A DNA stretch of 64,000 nucleotides from Caldivirga sp. MU80 (GCF_001663375.1 NZ_LCTF01000005.1:26475-90474); one strand, 5' to 3'. Positions 44,845 through 53,892 are shown, counted from the stretch's first letter. Program-made: numbers and translations. The notes: generated from the sequence alone by a model not told the origin.

Positions 44845-45685
44845 GGGGATCACCAAAGACCTTGATGAACACGTCCTCGAGTGATGGCTCCTTAACCTCA
44901 AACCTAACCCTCCTCCTAACCAAATCATCAATTATACCAATGGCCTCATCCCAACCAACCCTAAACACCTCACCTGTATCGTCAACCCTAACCTCAACCC
45001 AGGGTAGCACCTTCCTTAATTGGCTAGGTGAACCATCCATGATAATCCTCCTGTTCATCAGGTAAACCCTATCACTCAGTTCCTCAACTTCGTAAATGTA
45101 GTGGGTTGTTAAGATGACGGCGGATCCCTCATCCCTAGCCGCCCTAATGACGTTCCATATGCTCCTCCTATTCTGGGCATCAATGCCGATCGTCGGCTCA
45201 TCCAGTATTATAAGCCTGGGCCTGCAGGCTATAGCCGAAGCCACCAGCACCAGCCTCTTCATGCCACCCGACAACTCATCAATCAACTTACCCCCATACT
45301 CCCTTAACCCAACCGCCTCAAGGGCTTCATCAACGCAGCCCTTAACCATGCCCCTTGGCACACCCCTCAACCTAACAAGCATCTCCACATGCTCATGAAC
45401 CTTTAGTAGGTTGAATGGGGTTGCTTCCTGGGGTACGACACCCATAATCCCCCTCCCCTTAGCCTCCTTCGGGCTAAGCCCCATTACGGTGACTACGCCA
45501 CTGTCTGGCCTTAACTCACCGTAGATTTGCCTGAGCAGTGTTGTTTTACCGGCCCCATTGGGCCCTAGGATTGAAACCACCTCACCCTCATGGGCGCTTA
45601 TGCTGATGCATTCATTAGCGGTTAAGCTGCCGAAGCGCTTCCAGAGGCACTCAGCCTTAACTATCGCATTTTCAGAGTTCACCAT
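44831..45685 (-). CDS. ABC transporter ATP-binding protein
   Basis: 284 residues. Walker A GPNGAGKTT near residue 39, Q-loop VPQEATPF, signature LSGGMKRL near 138, Walker B LIILDEPTIG near 160 and switch His in LTTHYIYEVEE. The C-terminal part (VEVRVDDTGEVFRVG) is typical of drug/lipid exporters of the DrrA/CcmA type. Paired with the overlapping permease gene downstream. Confidence 0.9.
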   Translation of the reverse strand: MVNSENAIVKAECLWKRFGSLTANECISISAHEGEVVSILGPNGAGKTTLLRQIYGELRPDSGVVTVMGLSPKEAKGRGIMGVVPQEATPFNLLKVHEHVEMLVRLRGVPRGMVKGCVDEALEAVGLREYGGKLIDELSGGMKRLVLVASAIACRPRLIILDEPTIGIDAQNRRSIWNVIRAARDEGSAVILTTHYIYEVEELSDRVYLMNRRIIMDGSPSQLRKVLPWVEVRVDDTGEVFRVGWDEAIGIIDDLVRRRVRFEVKEPSLEDVFIKVFGDPHEAE

Positions 45686-45766
45686 CAGTTAAAACTGATA
45701 CTGAAGCATTTTTAAATTTTACTACCCATTAGGTAAGCTTTAAAAGCATATTGGCAATAGACCACC

Positions 45767-47593
45767 GTGAACATTATGAACAATGATGAAGAGCCCAATA
45801 CCTTAACCAATCTAAAGACGCCTAGGGTGTGGGGAGTTGCCTGGACCTCTAATTACTACGTTAAGTGGTTCATACTGGGCATTGTAATAGGCATTGTCGC
45901 TGGGGTGTCGGCATTGGCCTTCTACTTCACGTTGAAGCTCATGGAGCACCTCTTCCTAGGCCTAATCGTCGGTGCGTCAGTCCCTGAACCAGTTGGCGAG
46001 GGGGGTTCGTTATCAAGTGGATTTAGGGCTGTCAGGTACTGGCTAATACCAGTATCAACAACCCTCGGAGGATTATTATCAGGCCTCATAGTCTACACCT
46101 GGGCCCCTGAGGCCGAGGGGCATGGTACCGACGCAGCAATAAACGCCTACCATAGGCTGCAGGGCAGGATAAGGAGAAGAATACCCCCGATAAAACTCGT
46201 GGCCTCCGCAATAACCATAGGGTCTGGGGGTAGTGCAGGTAGGGAGGGGCCTACGGCTCAGCTTAGCGCCGGTATTGGCTCAGCCATAGCTGACCTCCTT
46301 AGGTTATCGCCTGATGATAGGAGGAGGTCGGTGGCCGTTGGTATTGGGGCTGGCATTGGCTCAATATTCAAGGCACCTATTGGTGGCGCAATATTAGCCG
46401 CTGAGGTGCTTTACATGAGGGATATTGAAGCTGAGGTCCTCTTCCCAGCCCTAGTGGCATCGGCAGTGGGTTACTCCATATTCGGCTCGGTAGTAGGCTT
46501 CACCCCAATATTCGGCTACTACACGGGCATATTTAACCCAGCAAGGCTACCCCTCTACGCCGTCCTCGGCGTGATTGATGGTTTATTCGCCGTGCTGTAC
46601 GTCAAAACCTTCTATGCAATCCACGATGCATTCAAGAGGTGGCGCATCAGCAACTACGCAAAGCCTGTGGTGGGTGGTTTACTGGCTGGCGTAATAGGCT
46701 TAATGGCCCCTGAGGTGCTTGGTACTAGTTACGGTTGGGTTAACCTAGCTGAGTTTGAGAGGTTAAGCCTATTCACATCACCTATGCTCCCACTCATTGC
46801 ACTACTGGTGGCTTTACCGTTCTTGAAGGTCCTAGCCACCTCATTCACAATAGGGTCAGGGGGCAGTGGTGGGGTATTCGCCCCAGGCATAGTCATAGGG
46901 GCCTTGGTAGGCCTTGACGTGGGGTTGCTCTTCCACTACCTACTCCCATCACTGGTACCTGATGTGGCCCCCTTCGTAATAGTGAGCATGCTTGCCCTAT
47001 TCGGAGCCGCTGCTAAGGCGCCACTGGCGGTCATGTTCATGGTCGTGGAGATGACTGGCAGTTACCAGTTGTTACCCGCTGCAATGATTGCCGTAGCCAT
47101 AGCCTACTTAATCTCCGGGGGCAACACGATTTATAGGGCTCAGGTACCCACTAGGAGGGATTCACCAGCCCACGTGGGTGAGTATGATGTGCCGGTGCTC
47201 ATGGAGATTAGGGTTAGTGACTGCGAGGTGAGGAGGGGGCCAGTTGTTAGGGTTGACTATGACGTTAACGGCGCAATTAACGTGATGCTCCAGCACCGCT
47301 ACACGTCACTACCAGTCGTGAACCACAACGGCGAGCTGGTGGGCGTAGTGCACTTAACGGATATACTGGGTAAGAGGGGGGTAGTGGGCATGTACGTTAA
47401 GGCTACAGGTGGCTACGTGAGGCTCGACTCAACGCTTTACGACGCCTGGGAGGTGATGAGCCGTGAGGGCACGACCTGGGTACCCGTGGTGGAGGATGGG
47501 AGGCTCATCGGAATATTGACGATGGAATCCATGAGGAGGGCGTACGATTTAAAGATCCGCTCAATTAAACTAAGCATCAACCAACACGCTTAA
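45767..47593 (+). CDS. ClC-type chloride channel/transporter with CBS domains
   Basis: 608 residues: membrane ClC domain (residues 1-440) with the selectivity segments EGHGTDAAI, GSGGSAGREGPTAQ (including the gating Glu) and GSGGSGGVFAPG, followed by two CBS domains (residues about 470-600) that sense nucleotides. The gating Glu suits H+/Cl- exchange or gated conduction. The first 30 residues are cytosolic. TATA-like ctttaaaagc lies about 30 bp before the start. Confidence 0.92.
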   Translation: MNIMNNDEEPNTLTNLKTPRVWGVAWTSNYYVKWFILGIVIGIVAGVSALAFYFTLKLMEHLFLGLIVGASVPEPVGEGGSLSSGFRAVRYWLIPVSTTLGGLLSGLIVYTWAPEAEGHGTDAAINAYHRLQGRIRRRIPPIKLVASAITIGSGGSAGREGPTAQLSAGIGSAIADLLRLSPDDRRRSVAVGIGAGIGSIFKAPIGGAILAAEVLYMRDIEAEVLFPALVASAVGYSIFGSVVGFTPIFGYYTGIFNPARLPLYAVLGVIDGLFAVLYVKTFYAIHDAFKRWRISNYAKPVVGGLLAGVIGLMAPEVLGTSYGWVNLAEFERLSLFTSPMLPLIALLVALPFLKVLATSFTIGSGGSGGVFAPGIVIGALVGLDVGLLFHYLLPSLVPDVAPFVIVSMLALFGAAAKAPLAVMFMVVEMTGSYQLLPAAMIAVAIAYLISGGNTIYRAQVPTRRDSPAHVGEYDVPVLMEIRVSDCEVRRGPVVRVDYDVNGAINVMLQHRYTSLPVVNHNGELVGVVHLTDILGKRGVVGMYVKATGGYVRLDSTLYDAWEVMSREGTTWVPVVEDGRLIGILTMESMRRAYDLKIRSIKLSINQHA

Positions 47594-47775
47594 TTAATAA
47601 TTACTTAAGAGTTTTACCTGTGAATTTAACAAGTATTACGACTATAAGGTTCTTACCCTGGGTCTTGGTTATTACCCTTATTATATTATTATAGTATTGA
47701 TGGCTTTCGTGAGCATCGTATGATTTAGGTTTGAGGGACTCCTCATTTAATAAAGGCAAAATACACTCAATGAAC

Positions 47776-47787
47776 CCTCACGTGAGG
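47776..47787. repeat. Perfect 12-bp palindrome
   Basis: CCTCACGTGAGG sits 27 bp before the transposon-end hairpin at 47815. It may be the other end of a very short remnant element or a binding site. Confidence 0.4.
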
Positions 47788-47814
47788 CAACAAAAGGCGA
47801 TACTTAATCGTTCT

Positions 47815-47891
47815 GACCCCTCCCCGCCCTAAAGGGCAAGAAGAGCGAGGTTTGTCGCTTGCTCTATCAGGGAGGGGTTACTCCCCTCCTT
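47815..47891 (+). repeat. Solitary transposon-end hairpin (IS605-type right end/omega-RNA scaffold), copy B
   Basis: Starts gacccctccccgccct-aaagggc, the classic IS605 right-end sequence, then agagcgagg-tttgt-cgcttgctct, and closes with gggagggg that pairs with cccctccc. A second hairpin ggagggg-ttact-cccctcc follows at once. No transposase adjoins. The stop codon and last codons of the leftward gene 47867-48280 lie inside it. Confidence 0.6.
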
Positions 47892-48280
47892 TCCCGCTTA
47901 CCAAGCTCATCCCTGAAGCACCACACACCCTCAAGGGGGTCGAGTATCACTATGCGCATTTTGCTGATTAGGGCGTCGTTCAGTAGCATGAACCCACCCC
48001 TGGTTACGTAGGCATAAGCCTTCACCGGGCCCTCAACCCTATCCTCAGTTACAATATATACGTCGAGGGGTGTTGTTAACCTTGGTAGGAGGACCCTACT
48101 CCCATCAGCCAACACCCTCTCAGCCAAAACTACACTGGGTGTTTCACCCAGTAAATCCCCTGCAAGCGCCTGCGGAAGCACAACCTCAGGCTCCCTCCCT
48201 GCAAAGCCGCTGTTAGCTATCCCCAGGCCCTCCATGCATCTCCCACTGTAGCATACCTTAATCCTCAGTCTCAGTACCAT
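47867..48280 (-). CDS. Retropepsin-like fold protein, catalytic Asp replaced by Asn
   Basis: About 137 residues from ATG 48280 (MVLRLRIKVC). The segment GIANSGFAGREPEVVLPQALAGDLLGE resembles the DTGF-elvlP-LG motif of clan AA aspartic proteases, but reads NSGF instead of DTGF, as in some archaeal uncharacterised families. The last residues (RRGVTPP) are encoded by the transposon-end hairpin. It overlaps the small gene upstream by 23 bp. Confidence 0.55.
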   Translation of the reverse strand: MVLRLRIKVCYSGRCMEGLGIANSGFAGREPEVVLPQALAGDLLGETPSVVLAERVLADGSRVLLPRLTTPLDVYIVTEDRVEGPVKAYAYVTRGGFMLLNDALISKMRIVILDPLEGVWCFRDELGKRERRGVTPP

Positions 48281-48380
48281 ACTTAGACGCCTCCTCGGGG
48301 GGTAGGATGGTTGGTATGAGCAATTCCACGTCATCCATGAACTCCGGGGGTATGATGGTTAAAATTTCCTCACCGCTCAT
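48258..48380 (-). CDS. 40-aa acidic protein paired with retropepsin-like gene
   Basis: MSGEEILTIIPPEFMDDVE and onward, ending EASKYGTETED; acidic and proline-containing. TATA-like tttattaatgatata lies upstream, and its end overlaps the next gene by 23 bp. The arrangement of two tiny overlapping genes is like toxin-antitoxin or accessory cassettes, but no family is recognised. Confidence 0.45.
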   Translation of the reverse strand: MSGEEILTIIPPEFMDDVELLIPTILPPEEASKYGTETED

Positions 48381-48541
48381 ACGACTTACTAGGTACATGT
48401 AATGATTATATCATTAATAAACCTTACTTCTTTGTAGTTTAATCCTACTGCTTGGTGTTGATTTCCCGGTAACCAGCGATACCGTGGATTGAGCATCGTG
48501 ATGAGGCTGATAGTTACCGTGACTTTCAAGAACTGCTTGGC

Positions 48542-50035
48542 TTAGTGCTGCTCTTTGCTCGGGTTGCTGCTTAATTTAACCCATAGGTCCATTGCGTAAC
48601 CAGGCTGTAATGACCCTCTCACCAACCTGAAGGTCCTCTCACCGCTCTTCAGCCTCTCCGGGACTAGGAGTACAGCTCTCTCGCCGTACCGCCTGGTGAA
48701 GTTATATATGAAGTCTTGGAGGAAGGTTACGTAGGCGACGTTTACCCCAGAGTCGACTAGTGCAGAAACCACGTTCTCGGCCACCACCGATGCCTCAATG
48801 GGGTTTGTTGATGAGAAGCTCTCATCCATTAGCACGAAGTCACCCCTCCTCAGGAAGTTGGCGAAGCCCCTAAACCTCTTAACCTCCTCCTCAAACTTCC
48901 CATAGGATAGTGCCCTATCCTCCCCCCTAAGGAAGTGCGTATAGACAGCGCCGGGTGTCGGTATTGTGAATGATTCAGCGGGGACGAATATGCCGGCCCT
49001 AGCTAGCAGTAGGGCTTGGCCAATAGCCTTGAGAAACGTCGTCTTCCCACCCCTATTCGCACCCGTAATTAGTATTGCGAATGAGTCACTAGCATTGATA
49101 CTCAGGGTGGAGGGTATTGGCTTACTGGACGTTGAGGTGGCTAGGGATAGGCAGTGCAGATCCTTGAAGGCAAACACACCTGGGTTAACCTCCGGGTATG
49201 TTTGAGGGAGGCCAATCCTCGCAAAGAAGTCGCTCATGTTTATGACACCAACGTAAAATGAGAGCTGCCTCATTAAATCCTCAAAGAACTTCATCATGCT
49301 GTTGAAGGACCTCAGCAGTACAGTGGCCGACCTATGAAGGACCCACTTCTTTATATCATAGATTATTCGCGGACCAGCCTCATCCCTTGGGTCCAACTTA
49401 TAGGTGTACTCCTTACCAAGGCTTAGTATCCTTGATAAGAATGAGTCACCCTCCCTGGGCACCAGTAGGACCGGGTCCTTGAGGTAGTTACTGCTCCCTA
49501 TCTTCACCGAGAAGGTTATGTTCTCCCTGCTGGTGTCAAATATACTGGCTACACCCCTGGCTGAGGATATGAATTGATCATTTATGTTCGCCGTGAATGA
49601 TGATACGAACCCCCTAAAGGCTGTTGATGAGAAGCTGGGTGATGACTTAAGTAGTGTTAGCATCTCCTCAAGCCCATCCAGCAGTATCCTTATCCCCCTT
49701 GAAGTCTCCCTTGCAACGGCAGGCGGGTCATCGGTCCTCAGTAGGAGTATGAATACATCTCTCTTAACCCTCTCAATAGTATCCCTAGCTATCGAGTACA
49801 TCTTAATGATGACATCCCTATTAGCTAACGCATCCCTAACAGCCTCCTGCCTATACCTCATCACATCCTCTGAGGAATCCCTGAGCAGCAGCATGTTAGA
49901 CCACGTCTCGGAGATAAGCTTATCCCCGTTTGAGGCGACTGCTATTATCTTATCCAACTCCAAGTCTACCCTTAAGTCATCTGCTATTGAAATCTTGGAT
50001 GAATCCCCCATCCTCAGTAGGTCGAATTGAATCAC
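48542..50035 (-). CDS. MutS-family ATPase, second of a tandem pair
   Basis: 497 residues. A helical lever-like N-terminal part (1-310) leads to the MutS ATPase: TGANRGGKTTFLKAIGQ at 324-340, then Walker B DFVLMDESFSSTNP near 405. No mismatch-recognition (FxE) or connector domain is seen, so it resembles MutS2-core or MutS-III/ATPase-only proteins. GTG start overlaps the stop of the partner gene by GTGA. Thermoproteales lack classical MutS/MutL, so this pair is a candidate for a different DNA-handling role. Confidence 0.82.
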   Translation of the reverse strand: MIQFDLLRMGDSSKISIADDLRVDLELDKIIAVASNGDKLISETWSNMLLLRDSSEDVMRYRQEAVRDALANRDVIIKMYSIARDTIERVKRDVFILLLRTDDPPAVARETSRGIRILLDGLEEMLTLLKSSPSFSSTAFRGFVSSFTANINDQFISSARGVASIFDTSRENITFSVKIGSSNYLKDPVLLVPREGDSFLSRILSLGKEYTYKLDPRDEAGPRIIYDIKKWVLHRSATVLLRSFNSMMKFFEDLMRQLSFYVGVINMSDFFARIGLPQTYPEVNPGVFAFKDLHCLSLATSTSSKPIPSTLSINASDSFAILITGANRGGKTTFLKAIGQALLLARAGIFVPAESFTIPTPGAVYTHFLRGEDRALSYGKFEEEVKRFRGFANFLRRGDFVLMDESFSSTNPIEASVVAENVVSALVDSGVNVAYVTFLQDFIYNFTRRYGERAVLLVPERLKSGERTFRLVRGSLQPGYAMDLWVKLSSNPSKEQH

Positions 50036-51522
50036 TTAACCACCCTCCTTAAGTCGTCATAGAGCAGCTGGTGCTTTGCAGCAATCCTAACCGCCATGTA
50101 TTCCTTTGGCGGAGGCCCTGGGATTATCCTGTAGGACGGCTTCTCGGGGTCCTCCGGAGAGGGCATGGCAACTAGGCTTATGGTGAACTCCAGTGACGCC
50201 ACCTTGGGGATGAAGGTTATGAAGAGGCAGTACGACCTCCTATTACTTAATTCACTGAGGAATAGCTTAGATAGTTGAAAACCCTCATCTGACGTCGTAG
50301 TGGAGAATAGTTCATTAGCTATCACAAGCGTGGTGTCGTTGGCCCTCTTAATTATGTTCAACGCCCTGACCACGTCATGCTCAAGCCTACTTAAGCTTTC
50401 CCTCGGATCCTCCTCAGTGGGGAAGGCTGTCATTATTGATGTGAAGAATGGTAACCTAGCCTCAACAGCCGGGACGGGTAACCCCAATGTGGATAAGTAG
50501 GCCAATTGTCCGAGGGAAATGGCAAACGTGGTCTTACCCCCGCTATTCATACCAGTTATCACGAAGATCCTCCTAGCCCCGTCGGTGTCTATATCATTGC
50601 TTACAACAGCCTTACCAGCTTTCACCAGTAGTAGATTGTAGAAGCCCTTTACGTGCATTGATCCATCCCTCGTGAAGGATGGTATTGAGAATGTGTATCC
50701 TCTCTCCATAATCCTCCTCATGTACCTTAGGTAAGTTAGGTAGAACTCCACCTCCCTAGCGAAGCTCCTCACCCCCTCGTCAATCACCGTGGGGAAATCC
50801 TCCATAAACCTCCTAAGTGTCTCATACTCCTCCCTGTAGAAGCGGAAGGCCCCCTCGAGTATTGCGGCGTGTATGTGTGTCATGTCTCCCGTTGACTTAA
50901 TCCACTTAACCTCCTCACCATTGCCATCCTTGAATATTGAGAATGTGCGTTCAACTAAGGCTGTTAAGTCCTCTCCATCGCCATTATACTTAGATACCTT
51001 TACGCCGTCTTCCACGAACCTCACCTTAATGATAATCCTATCCCTGGCCTCCTTAGCCTCACGGGCCCTCTCCTTCATTGAGCGGAAGTATGGGCTGTTA
51101 ATCACCTGTTCGAGGTAGTTTAGGAATTGCTTAAGCCCCTCGGACCTAGGCCCAATGGCCCTTAGCCCATTGTAAAACGACTCCACGGCATCAATGTATG
51201 TTAAGGCCGCGTCCAGATGCAGCCCAACCTTATGCTGATCATAAGCCTCCTCCTTCAGTTGAATTAACCTCTCGCTCTCCCTAATCCTCTCAACAAACCC
51301 CTCCACCATCTTGTAAACGTCATTTGTCATTAAATCCTGGAAGACCATTAACCTAAACACTGCAGTCTCCTCCCTACTTAACGGCTCTAGGTAAAGCTCC
51401 CTCAGGAACTCATCCCTATTCCTACCCAGGATATCGTCAACAAGCTCCAGTATCCTAAGATCCTTTGCAACATCATCACCCACCATACTTCCCCTCTCAC
51501 CCAGTATACTCCTATACTCCAT
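50032..51522 (-). CDS. MutS-family ATPase, first of a tandem pair, Walker B Asp replaced
   Basis: 496 residues, same plan as its partner. ATPase motif TGMNSGGKTTFAISLGQ near 325, but the Walker B region reads LVIANELFSTTTSDEG: the Asp before the catalytic Glu is Asn, whereas the partner has DE. Helical levers with long coiled coils fill the first 300 residues. The overlapping genes, equal length and unequal ATPase sites suggest an obligate heterodimer, like other asymmetric MutS pairs. Function not known. Confidence 0.82.
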   Translation of the reverse strand: MEYRSILGERGSMVGDDVAKDLRILELVDDILGRNRDEFLRELYLEPLSREETAVFRLMVFQDLMTNDVYKMVEGFVERIRESERLIQLKEEAYDQHKVGLHLDAALTYIDAVESFYNGLRAIGPRSEGLKQFLNYLEQVINSPYFRSMKERAREAKEARDRIIIKVRFVEDGVKVSKYNGDGEDLTALVERTFSIFKDGNGEEVKWIKSTGDMTHIHAAILEGAFRFYREEYETLRRFMEDFPTVIDEGVRSFAREVEFYLTYLRYMRRIMERGYTFSIPSFTRDGSMHVKGFYNLLLVKAGKAVVSNDIDTDGARRIFVITGMNSGGKTTFAISLGQLAYLSTLGLPVPAVEARLPFFTSIMTAFPTEEDPRESLSRLEHDVVRALNIIKRANDTTLVIANELFSTTTSDEGFQLSKLFLSELSNRRSYCLFITFIPKVASLEFTISLVAMPSPEDPEKPSYRIIPGPPPKEYMAVRIAAKHQLLYDDLRRVVK

Positions 51523-51680
51523 TAACTCACCTAATAGGCACCTTGAGAAATCAAGATTTTTAACACCTTCTCTCTTTCCTTAAGTGTTAAGTAATGAGGA
51601 ATACTTTATAGGTTTCAAGGACATTAACCCTAATGATACTAAGTTATTGGTTGCATGAAGTTTAGGCGGATGATAATCAA

Positions 51681-51726
51681 GACCCCCAAGGTGGAAACCT
51701 CGCCTTCCTGAGACGGGGAGGGGGTC
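51681..51726 (-). repeat. Solitary transposon-end hairpin, copy C
   Basis: On the minus strand gaccccctccccgtctc, then aaggcgaggtttcc and gggggtc; outer gaccccc/gggggtc pairs perfectly. The gcgaggttt motif equals the one in copy B. Found 112 bp from structured element copy 2. Confidence 0.6.
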
Positions 51727-51837
51727 ATACCACTTAGTGATGTAACCTAAGCGAACCTGAGTGGGCTGTTTCGGTTTTCATAATCATTTGTAGTGCTTAT
51801 TAAATTTATAACCCATCCCAACACCCTTAACCGTACC

Positions 51838-51976
51838 CCTGGGTTTCCGAGACCAGTAGTGGCTGGGAACCCTAGGTAACTAGTGGGGAGTCGCTGCGGT
51901 GAGGGGGCCCAGGGAGACCCGCCGAGAAGGAGACGGCAGGAAAACCACTGAAACCCGCCGCCTCCGGAGAGACGGT
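51838..51976 (+). ncRNA. Conserved structured element, copy 2
   Basis: Matches copy 1 (42872-42999) in opposite orientation over its full length. GGGTTTCC with GGGAACCC, and GCCG/CGGC around agaaggaga, keep the same stems while bases differ, suggesting selection on structure. Compared with copy 1 it has an insertion containing actgaaacccgcc, a string also present at 154-166. Its right boundary lies 50 bp before the gatE start. Confidence 0.55.
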
Positions 51977-52026
51977 CTGGGGTTTTGTGGTGTTAAGGTT
52001 AAAATATTGCCCGCTGAGCCGCCACT

Positions 52027-53892
52027 GTGCCTAAGCTTGACTACGGGGCCTTGGGGCTTAAGGTTGGATTGGAGATACATGTCCAGTTAGACACGGGTAG
52101 GAAACTCTTCTGCCACTGTAGGCCCGAGTTAAAGAACACTGAACCCGACTTCAGGATTGTTAGAAGGCTTAGGCCGGCCATGAGTGAGTTAAGCGCCATT
52201 GACCCAGCTGCCCTTTGGGAGTTCAGGAAGATGAAGACTATAATGTACGAGGGCTACAATGACGTAACCTGCCTGGTGGAGCTTGATGAGGAGCCGCCAC
52301 ACGAGCCTGATGAAGAATCCCTCCTCCTAGCCCTAGCCATCTCAAAGGCCTTCAACGCTAAGATCTTCGATGAAATATACGTGATGAGGAAGGTGGTTAT
52401 TGATGGTTCGAATGTATCAGGCTTCCAGAGAACAATGGTTGTTGCGCATGACGGCTTAGCGGTCTTCCCCAATTACAAGGTCCCCATCTGGACCATATCC
52501 CTTGAGGAGGATGCCGCCAGGAAGGTTAAGGAGAGGGGTGACCTGGTGGTTTATAGGCTTGACAGGCTTGGCATACCACTCATAGAGGTCTCCACGGGCC
52601 CCATGGAATATCCACCTGCCTCAATAGCTGAGGTTGCCTGGCTAATAGGGAGGACGATTATGAACACTAGGCGCACCAAGAGGGGGCTTGGCTCCATTAG
52701 GCAGGACTTAAACATTTCAATAGCCAAGGGGGCTAAGACTGAGGTTAAGGGTGTGCCTGAGTTATCCCTAATACCGAAGGTCATTGAGCTTGAGGTCCTT
52801 AGGCAGGTGAATCTACTTAAAATCAGGGATGAGTTGATCAACAGAGGGTTATCAAAGGATCAATACACCCCAGACCTGGTGGACGTAACAGAGGTGTTCT
52901 CGTCAACTAAGTCGAACATTGTGAGGAAGACCCTTGAGGCAGGTGGTGTCGTGGCTGCACTTAAGACACCTGGGTTGAGGGGTTTACTGGGGTTTGAGCT
53001 CCAGCCAGGTAGGAGGTTTGGCAGTGAGCTTGCTGATAGGGTTAGGGCCTGGACAAGGCTGGGTGGCTTAATACATAGTGATGAATTACCCGGCTATGGG
53101 ATAAGTGGGGAGGAGGTTAGCAAGGTGGCTGGTAGGCTGGGCACGGACTCATTCATACTGCTAATGGGTCCACCTGGTGTTGAGCTCCAGGAGGCGGCTA
53201 AGGTGATTGTGAATAGGGTTAGGGAGGCCTTTGACGGTGTGCCTGAGGAGACTAGGGCCGCTAGGGAGGATGGGACAACATACTTCATGAGGCCTAGGCC
53301 TGGGGCGGCTAGGATGTACCCTGAGACTGACCTTAGGCCAATCAGGGTTACCATAGAGCTCCTGGCTAAGGCTGATATGTACGTACCAGAGCCTATTGAT
53401 AGGCAGATTGAGCGCTACGCATCAATGGGCATGAGCAGGGAGTTGGCTAGGCAACTGGCCGTGTCAGAGTACTCCCTAGAGGCGGAGGAGTTAATGAGGA
53501 AGTACAAGGGGAGGGTTAACCCAACCCTAATAGCCTCAATCTTCGTGAACACCATCAAGGGGCTGGGCAGGGGTGTTGAGCAGGTTGACGTGGTTAAGGC
53601 AGTGGATGAGTTACTCGCCCTATACGCCGATGGTAAGATAACCAGGGAGGCTATTCAAGACGTGCTCCAGGTCTACGTTGAGGAGGATGGGAGGAGGGGC
53701 TTGGTGGAGATAATTAATGAGAAAAGTTTGTGGAGGATGCAGTACAGTGAAGTATTGTCGCTGGTGAAGTCCATGATTGACAACGGCGTTAAGGATAGGA
53801 ACAAACTAATGTCAAGTGTAATGAGGAGCCACAGGGGTAGGGTTGACTCAGGGGACCTAGGTAGAGCAATAGATGAGCTACTGGGCAAGTAA
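52027..53892 (+). CDS. gatE: Glutamyl-tRNA(Gln) amidotransferase subunit E
   Basis: 621 residues, GTG start. GatB/E catalytic cradle at the N-terminus (LKVGLEIHVQLDTGRKLFCHC, GSIRQDLNISI), an AspRS-like insertion (residues about 270-400; RAREDGTTYFMRPRPGAARMYPETDL), and a C-terminal helical and YqeY-like tail. Subunit E recognises Glu-tRNA(Gln) and activates the glutamate; GatD, its asparaginase partner, is not in this window. The tRNA-Gln at 7.5 kb is a substrate. Confidence 0.94.
   Translation: MPKLDYGALGLKVGLEIHVQLDTGRKLFCHCRPELKNTEPDFRIVRRLRPAMSELSAIDPAALWEFRKMKTIMYEGYNDVTCLVELDEEPPHEPDEESLLLALAISKAFNAKIFDEIYVMRKVVIDGSNVSGFQRTMVVAHDGLAVFPNYKVPIWTISLEEDAARKVKERGDLVVYRLDRLGIPLIEVSTGPMEYPPASIAEVAWLIGRTIMNTRRTKRGLGSIRQDLNISIAKGAKTEVKGVPELSLIPKVIELEVLRQVNLLKIRDELINRGLSKDQYTPDLVDVTEVFSSTKSNIVRKTLEAGGVVAALKTPGLRGLLGFELQPGRRFGSELADRVRAWTRLGGLIHSDELPGYGISGEEVSKVAGRLGTDSFILLMGPPGVELQEAAKVIVNRVREAFDGVPEETRAAREDGTTYFMRPRPGAARMYPETDLRPIRVTIELLAKADMYVPEPIDRQIERYASMGMSRELARQLAVSEYSLEAEELMRKYKGRVNPTLIASIFVNTIKGLGRGVEQVDVVKAVDELLALYADGKITREAIQDVLQVYVEEDGRRGLVEIINEKSLWRMQYSEVLSLVKSMIDNGVKDRNKLMSSVMRSHRGRVDSGDLGRAIDELLGK

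Larger units (their letters stand above)
51523..52026. other. Transposon remnant between mutS-like pair and gatE
   Basis: This gap contains the minus-strand transposon-end hairpin C (51681-51726) and the plus-strand structured element copy 2 (51838-51976), with no transposase left. Bases 51980-52026 form the gatE promoter area (aaggttaaaatattgc). Confidence 0.6.

Noticed and set aside
48480..48540. gtgatga...ctga resembling a C/D RNA
   Set aside because: The boxes are only two bases apart, too close for a guide.
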